DNA from: Emiliania huxleyi CCMP1516
Taxonomy: Eukaryota; Haptophyta; Isochrysidales; Noelaerhabdaceae
Reading direction: 5' to 3'
DNA length: 23,783 nucleotides
Assembly: GCF_000372725.1 (NCBI RefSeq)
Contig: NW_005198979.1
Span: 1-23,783 of the forward strand
This document shows, piece after piece, positions 1 to 9,127 of this stretch (the stretch's first letter is position 1; every line of letters starts with the position of its first letter). A program made the translations under genes and the position numbers. The notes below the pieces were generated by a model. The model was not told the DNA's origin and did no database searches. It was given only the letters and a program-made list of their open reading frames with translations.

Positions 1-317
1 TGTGTTCATCAAAACAAAACGGAATGAATGCAATCAACCTGGCAACCCTGTCGGCACGTCTCGCGCGCGCGTGAACAGGGCTCCAGGCCCCAAATGACGT
101 GTGAGTGTTAGAGTTGTTCATTCATCGTTCGTGTATGTGGCTCGCTCGTTTTTTTTGAGATAGTGTGTTGCTTTTGAGAGAGAGATTTTTAGCAATACCA
201 AACAAGTCTAGCACTCACACGTCATTTGAGGCCTGGAGCCCTGTTCCGCGCGCGCGAGACGTGCAGACAGGGTTGCCAGGTTGATTGCATTCATTCCGTT
301 TTGTTTTGATGAACACA
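1..317. repeat. Foldback (hairpin) element, ~110-bp arms
   Basis: Bases 1-110 and 208-317 are near-perfect reverse complements with only a few mismatches. They are separated by a ~97-bp AT-richer loop containing a T8 run and a GAGAGAGA tract. The left arm starts at the first base of the window, so the element may extend further out. No gene-like frame lies inside. The structure fits a non-autonomous foldback element/MITE, or the template of a long hairpin RNA. Without the left flank no target duplication can be checked. Confidence 0.85.
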
Positions 318-608
318 CCTCCGACAGCGAGGGAGGGCGAGACGATCGAGGGGTCCCGTTCCATGCGGAATCGACCCTAAAAACTCTTGGAGGGCACCAC
401 AAATAGCACTAGAAAAGGGAATTTGACAAGAAAGAATTCTTAAAAACACAAAAAAGAATACCAGCGCCGCGATTTTACGCCGCTGGGAGCGGCACATCCA
501 AGAGCCGCTCGTCCGGGAGCCGCTCGTCCGTGTCAGCTTGCAGTAGAAGCGTCTGTAGCGCGACTAAACCGCCTTCCGCCATCTCATCCATCCTCGCATC
601 GACGGGCC
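318..608. other. Upstream region of the membrane-protein gene
   Basis: No gene is visible here. The stretch 370-475 is AT-rich for this window. A 15-bp tandem duplication with core GAGCCGCTCGTCCG occupies 502-531. This is presumably the promoter and 5' UTR of the gene starting at 609. No TATA box or other core element can be named with confidence. Confidence 0.4.
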
Positions 609-1649
609 ATGCTGTACGCGGACAAGGCTGCGCTGGAGAACCGTACAAAGGCGCAAAGGCGCCGTCTCTCGGCGGGCACCAGCTCACGCTCACCTGCTGT
701 AACCGCAAATCCGGCTGTGCAGGTGAGGCTGCTGGCCATCCGCGAGCGCGAGCTCGAGCTGTATGTGAACAACTGCCGGACCATGGGCATGGTGTCGGCG
801 ATATTCTCGGGTCTTGGCTTCTTCGGCACGCGACCACCCCGCCCCGCTCGCGCACCTGCCTGGCGGGACCAGAGGAGCGGAGGAGGCGGAGGCTGGGTTC
901 GCGCCGTAGGCCTGGTCTACACCAAGCTGGACTACTTCAAGGACGCGAACTGCGGGTGGCACTCTCACCAGGCGCCCGAGTGGTCCGAGTGCCCTGTCGG
1001 CGAGGCGATGGTGGGCGGCGGCTGCCAGGCCTGCGGAGACGAGGCGCCGTGCGACTCGTCGGACTGCGAGACGGGGACCACGTACAGCGCGGCGATCGGC
1101 GCGTGCGTGCCTTGCGGCGGCGAGTACAGGCAGGCCCTCTTTGTGGCTGCCAACCTGCTCACGATGTGCTGCGGGCTCGAGGCCGCCTTTGGCACCACGG
1201 CCATCACGATGCTCGGGCCTGGGCTCGCGCTGCGCGGGCCGGACGGGTCGATGAACAAGGCCGTCGAGGGCATCCTCGCCGAGTACGAGCTCGTCTCGTA
1301 CCTCGTCTACCTCTCGATCTACTCCTTCCTCGCTGCGGGCGCAGTCTTTGCCTTTTTGGCCGAGGCGCCCAACCTGCTCACCTCGCTGGGCCTGACGGCG
1401 CTCGTGGCGGCGACGTACCGCTTGATGGCGCGGCGCGTGCACGTGGTCGAGGAGAACTTCCCGATGAAGAAGATCGCCCTCGTCTCGGGCGCCTTCTTTG
1501 ATCACTCGGCGCCGCGAGCAGCGGCCGGCGGAGGGGCGACCGTCACGGCGACGGTCACGACGCCCTCCGGCGGCGGCGGCGCGGAGCGCCCAAAGATGAC
1601 TCTGGCCGAGAGAAGAGGATACGCACAGTTGCACGACATCGTGGAGTAG
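609..1649 (+). CDS. Four-helix membrane protein with Cys-rich loop
   Basis: Proposed model: exons 609-825 and 910-1649, giving 318 aa, from the first ATG to TAG. The frame is also open through 826-909, but that 84-bp stretch encodes Pro/Arg/Gly-rich filler in the middle of the first hydrophobic helix. Removing it as a GC-AG intron (G|GCACGCG...GTAG|G) restores a continuous helix reading GLGFFGLVYTKLDYFKD. Visible parts: a basic N-terminus, helix 1 (about residues 58-78), a loop with eight cysteines (about 85-140, likely lumenal or extracellular), helix 2 ending in the GPGLALRGPDGS motif, then helices 3 and 4 and a Gly-rich tail. The motif after helix 2 reminds me of uncharacterised protist membrane proteins. 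A distant relation to Orai-type four-helix calcium channels is conceivable, but no selectivity residue was confirmed. Function unknown. Confidence 0.75.
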   Translation: MLYADKAALENRTKAQRRRLSAGTSSRSPAVTANPAVQVRLLAIRERELELYVNNCRTMGMVSAIFSGLGFFGTRPPRPARAPAWRDQRSGGGGGWVRAVGLVYTKLDYFKDANCGWHSHQAPEWSECPVGEAMVGGGCQACGDEAPCDSSDCETGTTYSAAIGACVPCGGEYRQALFVAANLLTMCCGLEAAFGTTAITMLGPGLALRGPDGSMNKAVEGILAEYELVSYLVYLSIYSFLAAGAVFAFLAEAPNLLTSLGLTALVAATYRLMARRVHVVEENFPMKKIALVSGAFFDHSAPRAAAGGGATVTATVTTPSGGGGAERPKMTLAERRGYAQLHDIVE

Positions 1650-2219
1650 GGGGGGGGGTGGAGTTAGAGGGGAGAGCGTGGAGGGTGTGTGCGTGTCTGT
1701 CTCCGTCCCGTGTCTCTGCCGCCTGCCGATCCCTTGCTCTCGCGGCTTCTCCCGCCTTTCGGCGCAACTCTGCCCTCCTCGCGGCATATCCTGGCCCCTC
1801 GAGTTTATCGAGCTCTCCTCGCGCAAGGACGACTCTTCTGACGCCCACTGCGATCATTTGCCGCCAAGTCATATCGTTGCTCAGGTCCACTCTCTCTCTT
1901 CGGACACTTGTGCCTCCACCGATGATGCTGGCGCTGGGGTCCCCTTCGGGTGCATCGTGACAGCTGACGACGAGATTACCACTGGTGTGTCGTCCTCCTC
2001 GGGGTCGTCTTCCCCGGCTTCCTCCCGTTCGGCTCTACGTTCATTACGTTTAGCCAGGCGCCATCACGAGCGCGGGCTAGCCTCCTAGGAACCTTCTAGG
2101 AACCTTCCAGGAACCTACTAGGACTTTTCCCATAGGCCATCACGAGCGCGGGCTCCGGCGCGCGCGCGGCTCACCCTCCATGCCGTGAACAGGCGCTTTA
2201 TCCACCCTATATTCTTCTC
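1650..2219. other. Intergenic / 3' UTR
   Basis: A G10 run directly follows the TAG stop of the preceding gene. No frame here looks like protein; the Ser/Arg-rich open frames are typical of random GC-rich DNA. Small repeats at 2061-2154 are listed separately. Confidence 0.5.
2061..2154. repeat. 18-bp direct repeats flanking 11-bp tandem repeats
   Basis: The 18-mer CCATCACGAGCGCGGGCT occurs at 2061-2078 and again at 2137-2154. Between the copies lie about three tandem units of the form AGGAACCTTCY (2087-2124). Function unknown; possibly a minisatellite or the remnant of a small insertion. Confidence 0.8.
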
Positions 2220-2250
2220 TCACTCCTCTGCCCGTGCCTTGGTCTTGTCG

Positions 2251-3095
2251 GAGCGGCCGCACATTGCTCGGTACCCCCCCTGCACATCTAAAGTCATCCC
2301 TGCTGCTAGGGGGGGGGGTCTGACCCCCCCAGCAGCAGAGCGCTGCTGCTGGGGGGGGGGTCCCGACCCCCCCAGCAGCAGAGGGCATTGGACCCAGCTC
2401 TCCCGGCTCCCGCCTCTTCGCCGCCGCCGCCCCCTCCCACCTCGGCTCGTGTTTTAGCGGTACGCTCGAGGCGGCTGTGTTCACCGCGCCTTCGAGCCCA
2501 ATACACCTTCGTCGTGTCGAGTGCTGGCGTTTTACTAAAGACTTGTGACCATGTGAGTCTATCTTGTACTACCACACTAAAAGCCGTGTAGTGAGCCACT
2601 CACTCGGGCGTCTCGGCTGACGATGACCGATCAGCGTTGATCTCTCTAGCCTATCGGTCCCCCGCTCGATCCTCGGATCGCTCGCTCGTCGAAATCGATC
2701 GACTGAGCCTAAGGACTTTCTTTTTTCGAAACGCGCGCGCGGCCCGTCGCGCGGCAAAACTGTCAGGTCCGCCGCGACGCGTCGCCGCAATGGCGGGCAG
2801 CGACGTGGTGGAAGCCATGCGGCTCGCCCTCAAGCCATTTAATATCGATTTCCAGCACCTCGCCGACGACTGGAACGCTACCGTACTTACTTACAGCTGT
2901 TGGTACAGAGATGCCAGCACCCCCTAGCAGCAGAGCGCTGCTGCTGGGGGGGGGGTCCCGACCCCCCCAGCAGCAGAGCGCTCCTGCTGGGGGGGGGGGT
3001 CCCGACCCCCCCAGCAGCAGAGCGCTGCTGCTGGGGGGGGGGTCGGCCATGACTTTAGATGTGCAGGGGGGGTACCGAGCAGTGTGCGGCCGCTC
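2251..3095. mobile_element. 845-bp element, 47-bp TIRs, GC-rich palindromic ends
   Basis: The terminal 47 bp (2251-2297 and 3049-3095) are inverted copies with one mismatch. TCG flanks both sides (2248-2250 and 3096-3098), consistent with a 3-bp target duplication. Inside each terminus lie stacked units of a C7 run, AGCAGCAGAGCGCTGCTGCT-like near-palindrome, G9-11 run and TCCCGA (2303-2384 and 2925-3045). No transposase is visible, so the element is non-autonomous. The 3-bp duplication recalls CACTA/PIF-type biology, but the ends match no superfamily signature I know. The centre (2385-2924) is non-repetitive and includes an exon-like segment. Confidence 0.7.
2790..2908 (+). CDS. Exon-like fragment inside the inserted element
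   Basis: ATG at 2790 (context GCCGCAATGGCG) opens a short, protein-like frame of about 40 residues (includes VVEAMRLALKPF and FQHLADDW). It runs to a possible GT donor (TTG|GTACAG) near 2900-2908, just before the palindromic repeat cluster. No continuing exon was found to the right. It could be the first exon of a cargo gene or a captured gene fragment. The family is not recognised, and chance cannot be excluded at this length. Confidence 0.25.
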
Positions 3096-3562
3096 TCGTT
3101 GTTTCGCACCCATGTCTGTATGGCAATCGAGGCTGCCTTCCCCACTACCTGTAGTTCACTCGTCACCTCTCCTGCGAGCTCCCCTCTCTTTCTTTCGGGT
3201 ATGGAGTCCGTGAGTGCGGGCAGCGTGCAGGCAATCACGGGCGCTATTTTGTCGTACTCCTCTTCGGCGAGCGCTCCCAAATCTAGACCCCATTGCCTTT
3301 AAGGAGGCTGCCCTCGGCCTCGTGCGTCTCAGGAATGCGCTGGGAATGCGGCTGTGTCTTTTGAGTCAGGCGCCGCCCGTTCGACTCTTGCTGTCGCCCT
3401 CGCCGCGTGTTTGTCAAGCTTCCGCATGAATGGTTGCTGGCATCGCGAGTGGTGCGCTTTTCTTTACCTCGGTGTGCGGCGTCTGCCAGTCCATCGAGAC
3501 CCATCGATCCTCGAACCCGAAAGCACCGACCTCACGTCTCCCCGACCATCGATCCCCGACCG

Positions 3563-4618
3563 ATGCTGCTGCGGTCTGGCGAACTCAAGGAAAAGGGTGC
3601 TGACATGCCCTGCTCGACGTCTGCGCTCTGGCTGCTCGAGACCATCCGTACATCGCCCTCCGGCGCCGGCGCAGCCGCTCCACCACCTGCGCAACAGGCC
3701 GACGCTCCGGCGAGCCGAAGTCTCCTTCTCCTCGATCTGGACAACACGCTGGTGCACACCTTTGTTGGCGACAGGCCCGCTGGGGATGTACTCGCTTGTG
3801 GCCGGCCTCGGACGTGGTGCGTCAAGCGACCTCACCTCGCACGCTTTTTGCACGAGGCCTCCCAGCGGTTCGAGCTCGGCGTCTTTACCGCGAGCCCAAA
3901 ATCCGTGGCCACCGAGAAGCTCGACTGGCTCGACACAGAGCGCGTGCTGCAGCGACGCTGGTTCCGCTGCTCGTGCGTCGAGGAGCATGGCCTCTACCTC
4001 AAGGATCTGCGAGTTGTGTCGGCCGACGTCTCGCGTGTGCTTCTGCTGGAGGACCTGCCCTTCATTGGCGCTCGCCAGCCCGATCACGTCATCCCGATCC
4101 GGCCGTGGTCTGGCGATTCGGGTGACACCGCGCTGACTGACTTGCTGCCTTCCCTCATTCGTCTCGCTCGCTGCCCGCAGCCAACCAAGGCGCTGCGCGG
4201 CATGCTCGGTCTGGCGGCCCGGGCGCGCGATGTCGTACGCCACTCGCCACCCGACGGGCCCTGCGTGGACGGGCGCAGTGCGACGTGCGTTTGCTCGTGT
4301 CCGCACGAGCACAAGCTCCTACAGTCCTTTCTGCACCGGGAGCGGCTTTCGCCCGCCAACAAGCGGCCACCGCGCCTCCTGGCCTGCACGGAGCGGATTT
4401 CGCCCGCACTCTCGCCGGCAGAGCCCTTCCCGCCGGGGAACGAAGAGAACGGAGATGCCTCCAACGTCGACCCCGGAGGCATGACCGAGGCAGAGGGCAT
4501 CCAGAGCCTCTTGGACTCGGCTCTTCCGGGCTACGACGACTTTCCCTATAGCGTTGACGAGGTGTTTGGAGAGGCCCTCGAAGAGCTCGCCGGACCGGAT
4601 CCCCTAGGAGGGCGGTGA
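3563..4618 (+). CDS. FCP1/SCP-like (NIF-type) HAD phosphatase
   Basis: 351 aa from ATG 3563 to TGA 4616-4618; ATG 3605 is an alternative start. The frame is open upstream to 3407 but is compositionally poor there. HAD motif I is LLLDLDNTLVHT (nucleophile Asp about residue 58, acid/base Asp two residues on), matching the DxDxT/V signature of the NLI-interacting-factor domain. Further family marks are RPHLARFL, FTASPKSVATEKLDWLD, the motif III lysine in LYLKDL, an acidic motif IV in LLLEDLPF, and IPIRPWSGDSGDTAL. Motif IV has Glu-Asp where most relatives have Asp-Asp. Known members dephosphorylate Ser/Thr, for example in the RNA polymerase II C-terminal domain; the substrate here is unknown. 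The C-terminal ~150 residues lack a recognisable domain and end in an acidic stretch. No intron is needed. Confidence 0.88.
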   Translation: MLLRSGELKEKGADMPCSTSALWLLETIRTSPSGAGAAAPPPAQQADAPASRSLLLLDLDNTLVHTFVGDRPAGDVLACGRPRTWCVKRPHLARFLHEASQRFELGVFTASPKSVATEKLDWLDTERVLQRRWFRCSCVEEHGLYLKDLRVVSADVSRVLLLEDLPFIGARQPDHVIPIRPWSGDSGDTALTDLLPSLIRLARCPQPTKALRGMLGLAARARDVVRHSPPDGPCVDGRSATCVCSCPHEHKLLQSFLHRERLSPANKRPPRLLACTERISPALSPAEPFPPGNEENGDASNVDPGGMTEAEGIQSLLDSALPGYDDFPYSVDEVFGEALEELAGPDPLGGR

Positions 4619-5557
<939 letters not shown>

Positions 5558-7378
5558 TCACCGACCCGCGGCCGTCCCGGTCCCGCCTCCCCCTAGCCTC
5601 AAGTGCAGGCCCGAGGAGGCTGCCGTCGAGCTCCGCGACGGACTCGTCGCACGAGCCCCACACGGGTTGCGCAGCTCGATGCGCTTTTCGACGAGCCCCT
5701 CGCGGCACAGGATTTCGTCCACCGCGCGGTAGGCGGAGTTGAGCGAGCCGACGATCCAGGCGTGGTGCACGCTCGTTGCCTCGCCCGCAAAGAGCAGCCG
5801 CCCGTCCACCTCCGCGGAGATCAGGTCTGCAATCATGCTGCTGAACCTGGCCCGGCGTGAACATGGCGTATCTAAGCGCCCTGCGCGTGCTTCTCGGCCG
5901 CCCAGTCCATGACGGTCCAGCCGACCAGCTCGTCCATGAGGCTCTTGACCGCACTCCGCCAGGTTGGCCACGCAGAGCTCGATGGCGCGCGTCTTGTCGC
6001 TCAGCGCGAGGCTGCCCATCCAGTCCGCGTCGTCCGCCCACGAGTACGAGACGATGAGCACGCCGGTGTCCCACTCGCTGCCATACGACGGGTACACGAC
6101 CTGTCTGATGGGCAGGTCGGTCGTTGAGGTGCCTCCGTGGATTGGCGCTGCGCCCCTTCCCCAGAATCGCGTCTTGAACTTGAGGGCCACATTGGTCGAG
6201 TGGTCGTACGTCAGGCAGCGCTGCGCGGTCCGTTTCGCGAGCGAGAGGTTGCAGTCGGTGGTATCCATCAGCCGGAAGGCGTGGTTCGTCACAGTCGTGA
6301 TGACGTGCGTGTACCGCTTGGAGAACTCGACGCAAAAGTGTCGTCATCATCGCGAGCGACCCCCGAGACGACCACGCCCTGTCCAGAGGGTGTGAGGCGC
6401 CGCACTTCGTGCTCGGTCTGGACGCACGGCCCATGGCCCGCGGCGATCTCGGCAACCATCGCGTCGGTCAGCTTAGCTGTCCCGCCCTCGATGAGGCAGT
6501 ATTATTCCTCGTTACCCGGGCCCAGGTCGAGGTTGTCAATTACGATGGGGGTCCGAGAAGCAGCTGGCGCCCGGTCATCGAGGAGCAGCTGGCGCCCGGT
6601 CATCGAGTCGATGCTCATCAGCTTTCGGAAGCCGCTTTCGAAATTCTTGCTGAGTGCGTCGAGGTACTCCTGGATCACCTTCGTCAGCCAGTGGTCGGGC
6701 CCCTCGTGCACGAACTTGTCGGGCACATTGCCACCCTTTGACGTCGAAAAGTGGAACGGGTCGGCTTTCCAGTCAATCTCGCCGACGACGCGGAAACCGT
6801 TGTATTACATGGTGATGCCGCGGCCGTCCGACTCGTAGTAGTCGCCTAGCTTGATGCCAGGGAGCTTGTTGGTCAGGGACCAGGGGACGTTGCCGACAAC
6901 CCTGTCCATGATTGGGATCTTGGGGACGCGCATCGCGCCCAGATCGACGTAGTCCCACTCCTCCTCGGAGAAGTGGTGCGTGCGCACGCGTCCGCCGGGC
7001 GCCTCTGCGGCCTCCAGCTCCTCGAAATCGATGCCGAGCGACTTGATCAGCATGGCGGCGTAGAGCCCAGCCATGCCCGCCCCTATCACGCCGACCTGCA
7101 GCCGTTCGCACGTTTTTGCGGGCGGCGGGATGCGAGCCTGAGAGAGCAGGCAGCGGGCGCCGTCCACCTTGCAAGAAAGCCTCTGGGGCGAGGCTGAGTC
7201 GGCCTGGTCGCGGCCACTCGCCTTGCCTGGACGCGCGCCCGAAGCGAGGTGCTCCCTGGCCCGAGCTCCTCCATCACGCCGTCGGGCGAGACAGGACTCT
7301 TTGGCATCGCGTTGAAGCCATCGAGGCTGCTGTTGATGCTCGACCGCCGCTTGAAGGCGTGGAGCGGGTTCGGAATGC
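5558..7378 (-). pseudogene. Flavin amine oxidase (L-amino-acid/monoamine oxidase type), decayed
   Basis: The N-terminal FAD-binding motif is clear: VGVIGAGMAGLYAAML at about 7090-7045 (GxGxxG), then EAAEAPGGRVRT and DLGAMRVP. The C-terminal flavin motif is also clear: LLFAGEATSVHHAWIVGSLN with AYRAVDEIL (about 5820-5700). Relatives oxidise amines or amino acids with FAD. Likely splice acceptors are at 7379-7381 (CAG|GCATTCC) and 7138-7140 (CAG|GCTCGC), so the parent copy had introns. Lesions: TAA at 6805-6807 and at 6502-6504, each within otherwise good frame and directly before a Tyr TAC; a frameshift near 6345; extra bases near 5950, at 5871-5874 (TAGA, again before TAC) and at 5846; and a 25-bp tandem duplication. 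The last three shifts together restore frame. Stop at 5558-5560. Sequencing error could explain some lesions but hardly all. Confidence 0.85.
6559..6608. repeat. 25-bp tandem duplication inside the amine oxidase
   Basis: A 25-base unit (beginning AGCAGCTGGCGCCCGG) occurs at 6559-6583 and again at 6584-6608, with one difference at the last base. As 25 is not a multiple of three it shifts frame, yet the frame after it is the one that carries on to IDNLDLGPG and EGGTAKLTDAM. Either another compensating change lies nearby or part of this duplicated stretch was spliced out. Confidence 0.9.
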
Positions 7379-8252
7379 CTGTGGAGGGTGAGCGGCGGAG
7401 GGCGGATGGAGAGCGGGCCCTCGTCCGCCATGGCGAGAAGGGTCGATGCCGAGCTTCAAGGGCGATGCCCAGCCAGGCCGGCCAGGCCGTCCGGGAGAGC
7501 GTTGTGGCGATCCGCCACTTTTGGCGGGAGGGGACGCTCGATCGGCTTGCTAACTTTCGACCCCCCCCCCCCCCCAACCGCCCGAGCTTGACCGTGCTGC
7601 GACGAACGGCGGGAGAAGAACGAGAGCAAGGGAGCGGCAGGCGGCGCCGTTGCAGGACGAGGCAGAGGAGAGCGACGCGACAGAGGAAGCAGCGACAAGA
7701 GAGAGAACGACGAGAGTGGATCGACCGCGAGGTGGCATGAAGGTTGCAGCGAGAATCGGCGAGAGACTGCGAAGAGAGATAGGAAGAGACGGACGCCCAA
7801 GGGTGAACTACGGCTAGCGCATCACACCCCTCTCCTTGAAATCCCTGTGTGGTGGCGGCGTGCCGTCCTCCCTCCCCTCCGCCCTCCTTGGGTTGTATAT
7901 TTTCTTTCTTTCTTTTTCCGTGCTAATAAGGCGAGTGGGTGGGTCTTTGGAACGCGAATTGTGGAACTCGAATGTGTGAAAAACAAAAATTCTAACTCAT
8001 CGAAGTTTCTTCTTATGACCGCGCAAGATATAAAGGGTGGCTAAGGGCTCTGCCCGCAAGGCGCCCGCGTCGCAGACGCGGTACCATTGACAAATCTGCA
8101 ATATACCCCCACACGAACAAATAGCAAAATCCGAATACCGTGCACGAACTGCGTGATCTGGGACGCAAGCCTTCATGGTGTGCCAAGACAAACGTAAAAT
8201 TGAAGCCACGAACGTCCGCCAAATCCGTGCTAGGGAAAGCTGATCGAGCCCA
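7379..8252. other. Intergenic, upstream of the amine oxidase copy
   Basis: This may contain the first exon of the minus-strand amine oxidase, which I could not place. It includes a C15 run (7561-7575), purine-rich DNA (7610-7740), T-rich stretches near 7890-7920, and a perfect 7-bp stem with a 3-nt loop (CCGCGTCGCAGACGCGG, 8065-8081). No frame is protein-like. Confidence 0.4.
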
Positions 8253-8696
8253 GCGTGCCCGCGGCCGCCTCCCGCGCAGCACCGCCGCTGGGGACGACAC
8301 GCTGCGGAATCGGATCGAGCCCATGCACGGGCAAAGAAGGACGCTGCAGAAGCGGTTGGAGAGGCAGCTGGCGTCTGCCGTCACAACGAGTCCCGGCGCT
8401 GGTTGGACATGCGCGTCGGCTCGCCCGAGGACTGCTGTCGCGACCCTCCCGTCGTGACGCAGCCTCCGACGAGCTCTGCAACCGAGGAGAGTGAGGGTGC
8501 GCCTCCCCTCACTGCTGGCCTGGCTGCGCACCGCCCCACTAAGCACCCCCTCGAGCATCTCTACAAGCACAAGTACAAGGGCGACCTTCTCCAAGTCGTC
8601 AACACGCCCGGCGGCTCCGGCAAGACTTTAGCCTTGGCCACCCTCCTTGCGGAGCAGGAGGAGATTCGCTCTCGCCGTCGGCAACGTGGCAGCTAG
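8253..8696 (+). pseudogene. P-loop NTPase / helicase-like fragment
   Basis: The frame is open after a TGA at about 8241 and runs to TAG 8694-8696. Near the end it encodes HPLEHLYKHKYKGDLLQVV followed by NTPGGSGKTLALATLLAEQ, a Walker A (P-loop) motif in a beta-strand/helix setting like motif I of superfamily 1/2 helicases. Only this motif is present: no Walker B or later helicase motif follows in the next kilobases. The last four codons lie in the left arm of the 5.9-kb inverted-repeat block, whose tip begins at 8683, so the frame appears cut by that boundary. A first ATG is at 8409, but the true start is unknown. Helicase assignment is tentative; another P-loop family is possible. Confidence 0.45.
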
Positions 8697-9042
8697 TCGA
8701 GAGACTCGGTAGTTGTGACCCCCCTCTGAGTGAGTGAGGACAGGAGAGAGAGAGCTTTTGTGGTGTTGGTGTACGCAATAATGGGACAGGGTAGTCGTTC
8801 TCCGCTCTAGCTCCCCTTCTAGCTCTTAGCATGAGCTGCGCCCTGTGTCCGACCCCTTTTGCGCAGCAACACCTTAAACTTTTAGGCCCTCCAAATTCGG
8901 GTCGGAGCGTAGCGGAGTGGGCCCCGAGTTTGAAAAGGGCGACGGACGCTTGCGTCCTAGCCTCCAACAACGCCTCCCCGGCGCAGAGGGGCCCCCGGAG
9001 GGATGCTCAACCGCTCCACGCCACGCCGCTTGCGGCGGTCCT
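8683..9042 (+). repeat. Left arm of the 5.9-kb inverted-repeat block
   Basis: This is the reverse complement of 13911-14549 once the nested element there is discounted. It starts at AACGTGGCAGCT, passes through ACTCGGTAGTTGTGAC and a GA-rich tract, and then a closely matching section (8830-9042). Identity fades beyond GCGGTCCT at 9042. It contains the presumed promoter/5' UTR of the enkurin-domain gene, whose ATG is 86 bp further in. Confidence 0.88.
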
Positions 9043-9127
9043 ATTCCCAGCTCCGCTGAGGGCCCGGCCGGGCGCGTTATTTGAGCGATCGCGCCAACAG
9101 CCGGTAGCGAGCGAGCTGCCGTCTCCG

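Larger units (their letters stand above)
2220..3299 (-). pseudogene. Unknown gene, 3' part, interrupted by an inserted element
   Basis: On the minus strand 3299-3096 encodes a protein-like, charged amphipathic segment (including LAEEEYDKIAPVIAC and KRGELAGEVTSELQVVGK). The plus-strand reading is Ser-rich, as expected for an antisense shadow. The frame runs into the inverted-repeat element at 3095. If that element (2251-3095) and one copy of the flanking TCG are removed, the same frame continues for a short charged stretch (NNDKTKARAEE) to a TGA at 2220-2222, a natural-looking C-terminus. The upstream limit near 3299 is marked by a stop (TAA) overlapping a possible AG acceptor, so earlier exons may exist or the copy may be 5'-truncated. 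I do not recognise the family. Some of the sequence could be chance, but strand bias and the rejoined end favour a real gene. Confidence 0.5.

Noticed and set aside
530..1826. Long Arg-rich open frames on both strands over the membrane-protein gene
   Set aside because: They are GC-rich shadows; only the 609 frame shows hydrophobic helices and ordered cysteines.
2303..3045. CRISPR-like array from the repeated GC units
   Set aside because: There are no unique spacers; units are palindromic, clustered at element ends and lie in eukaryotic DNA.
5558..7378. Reassigned stop codons (TAA as Tyr) explaining the amine oxidase stops
   Set aside because: The same copy also has frameshifts, so decay is simpler, and no other gene here supports reassignment.
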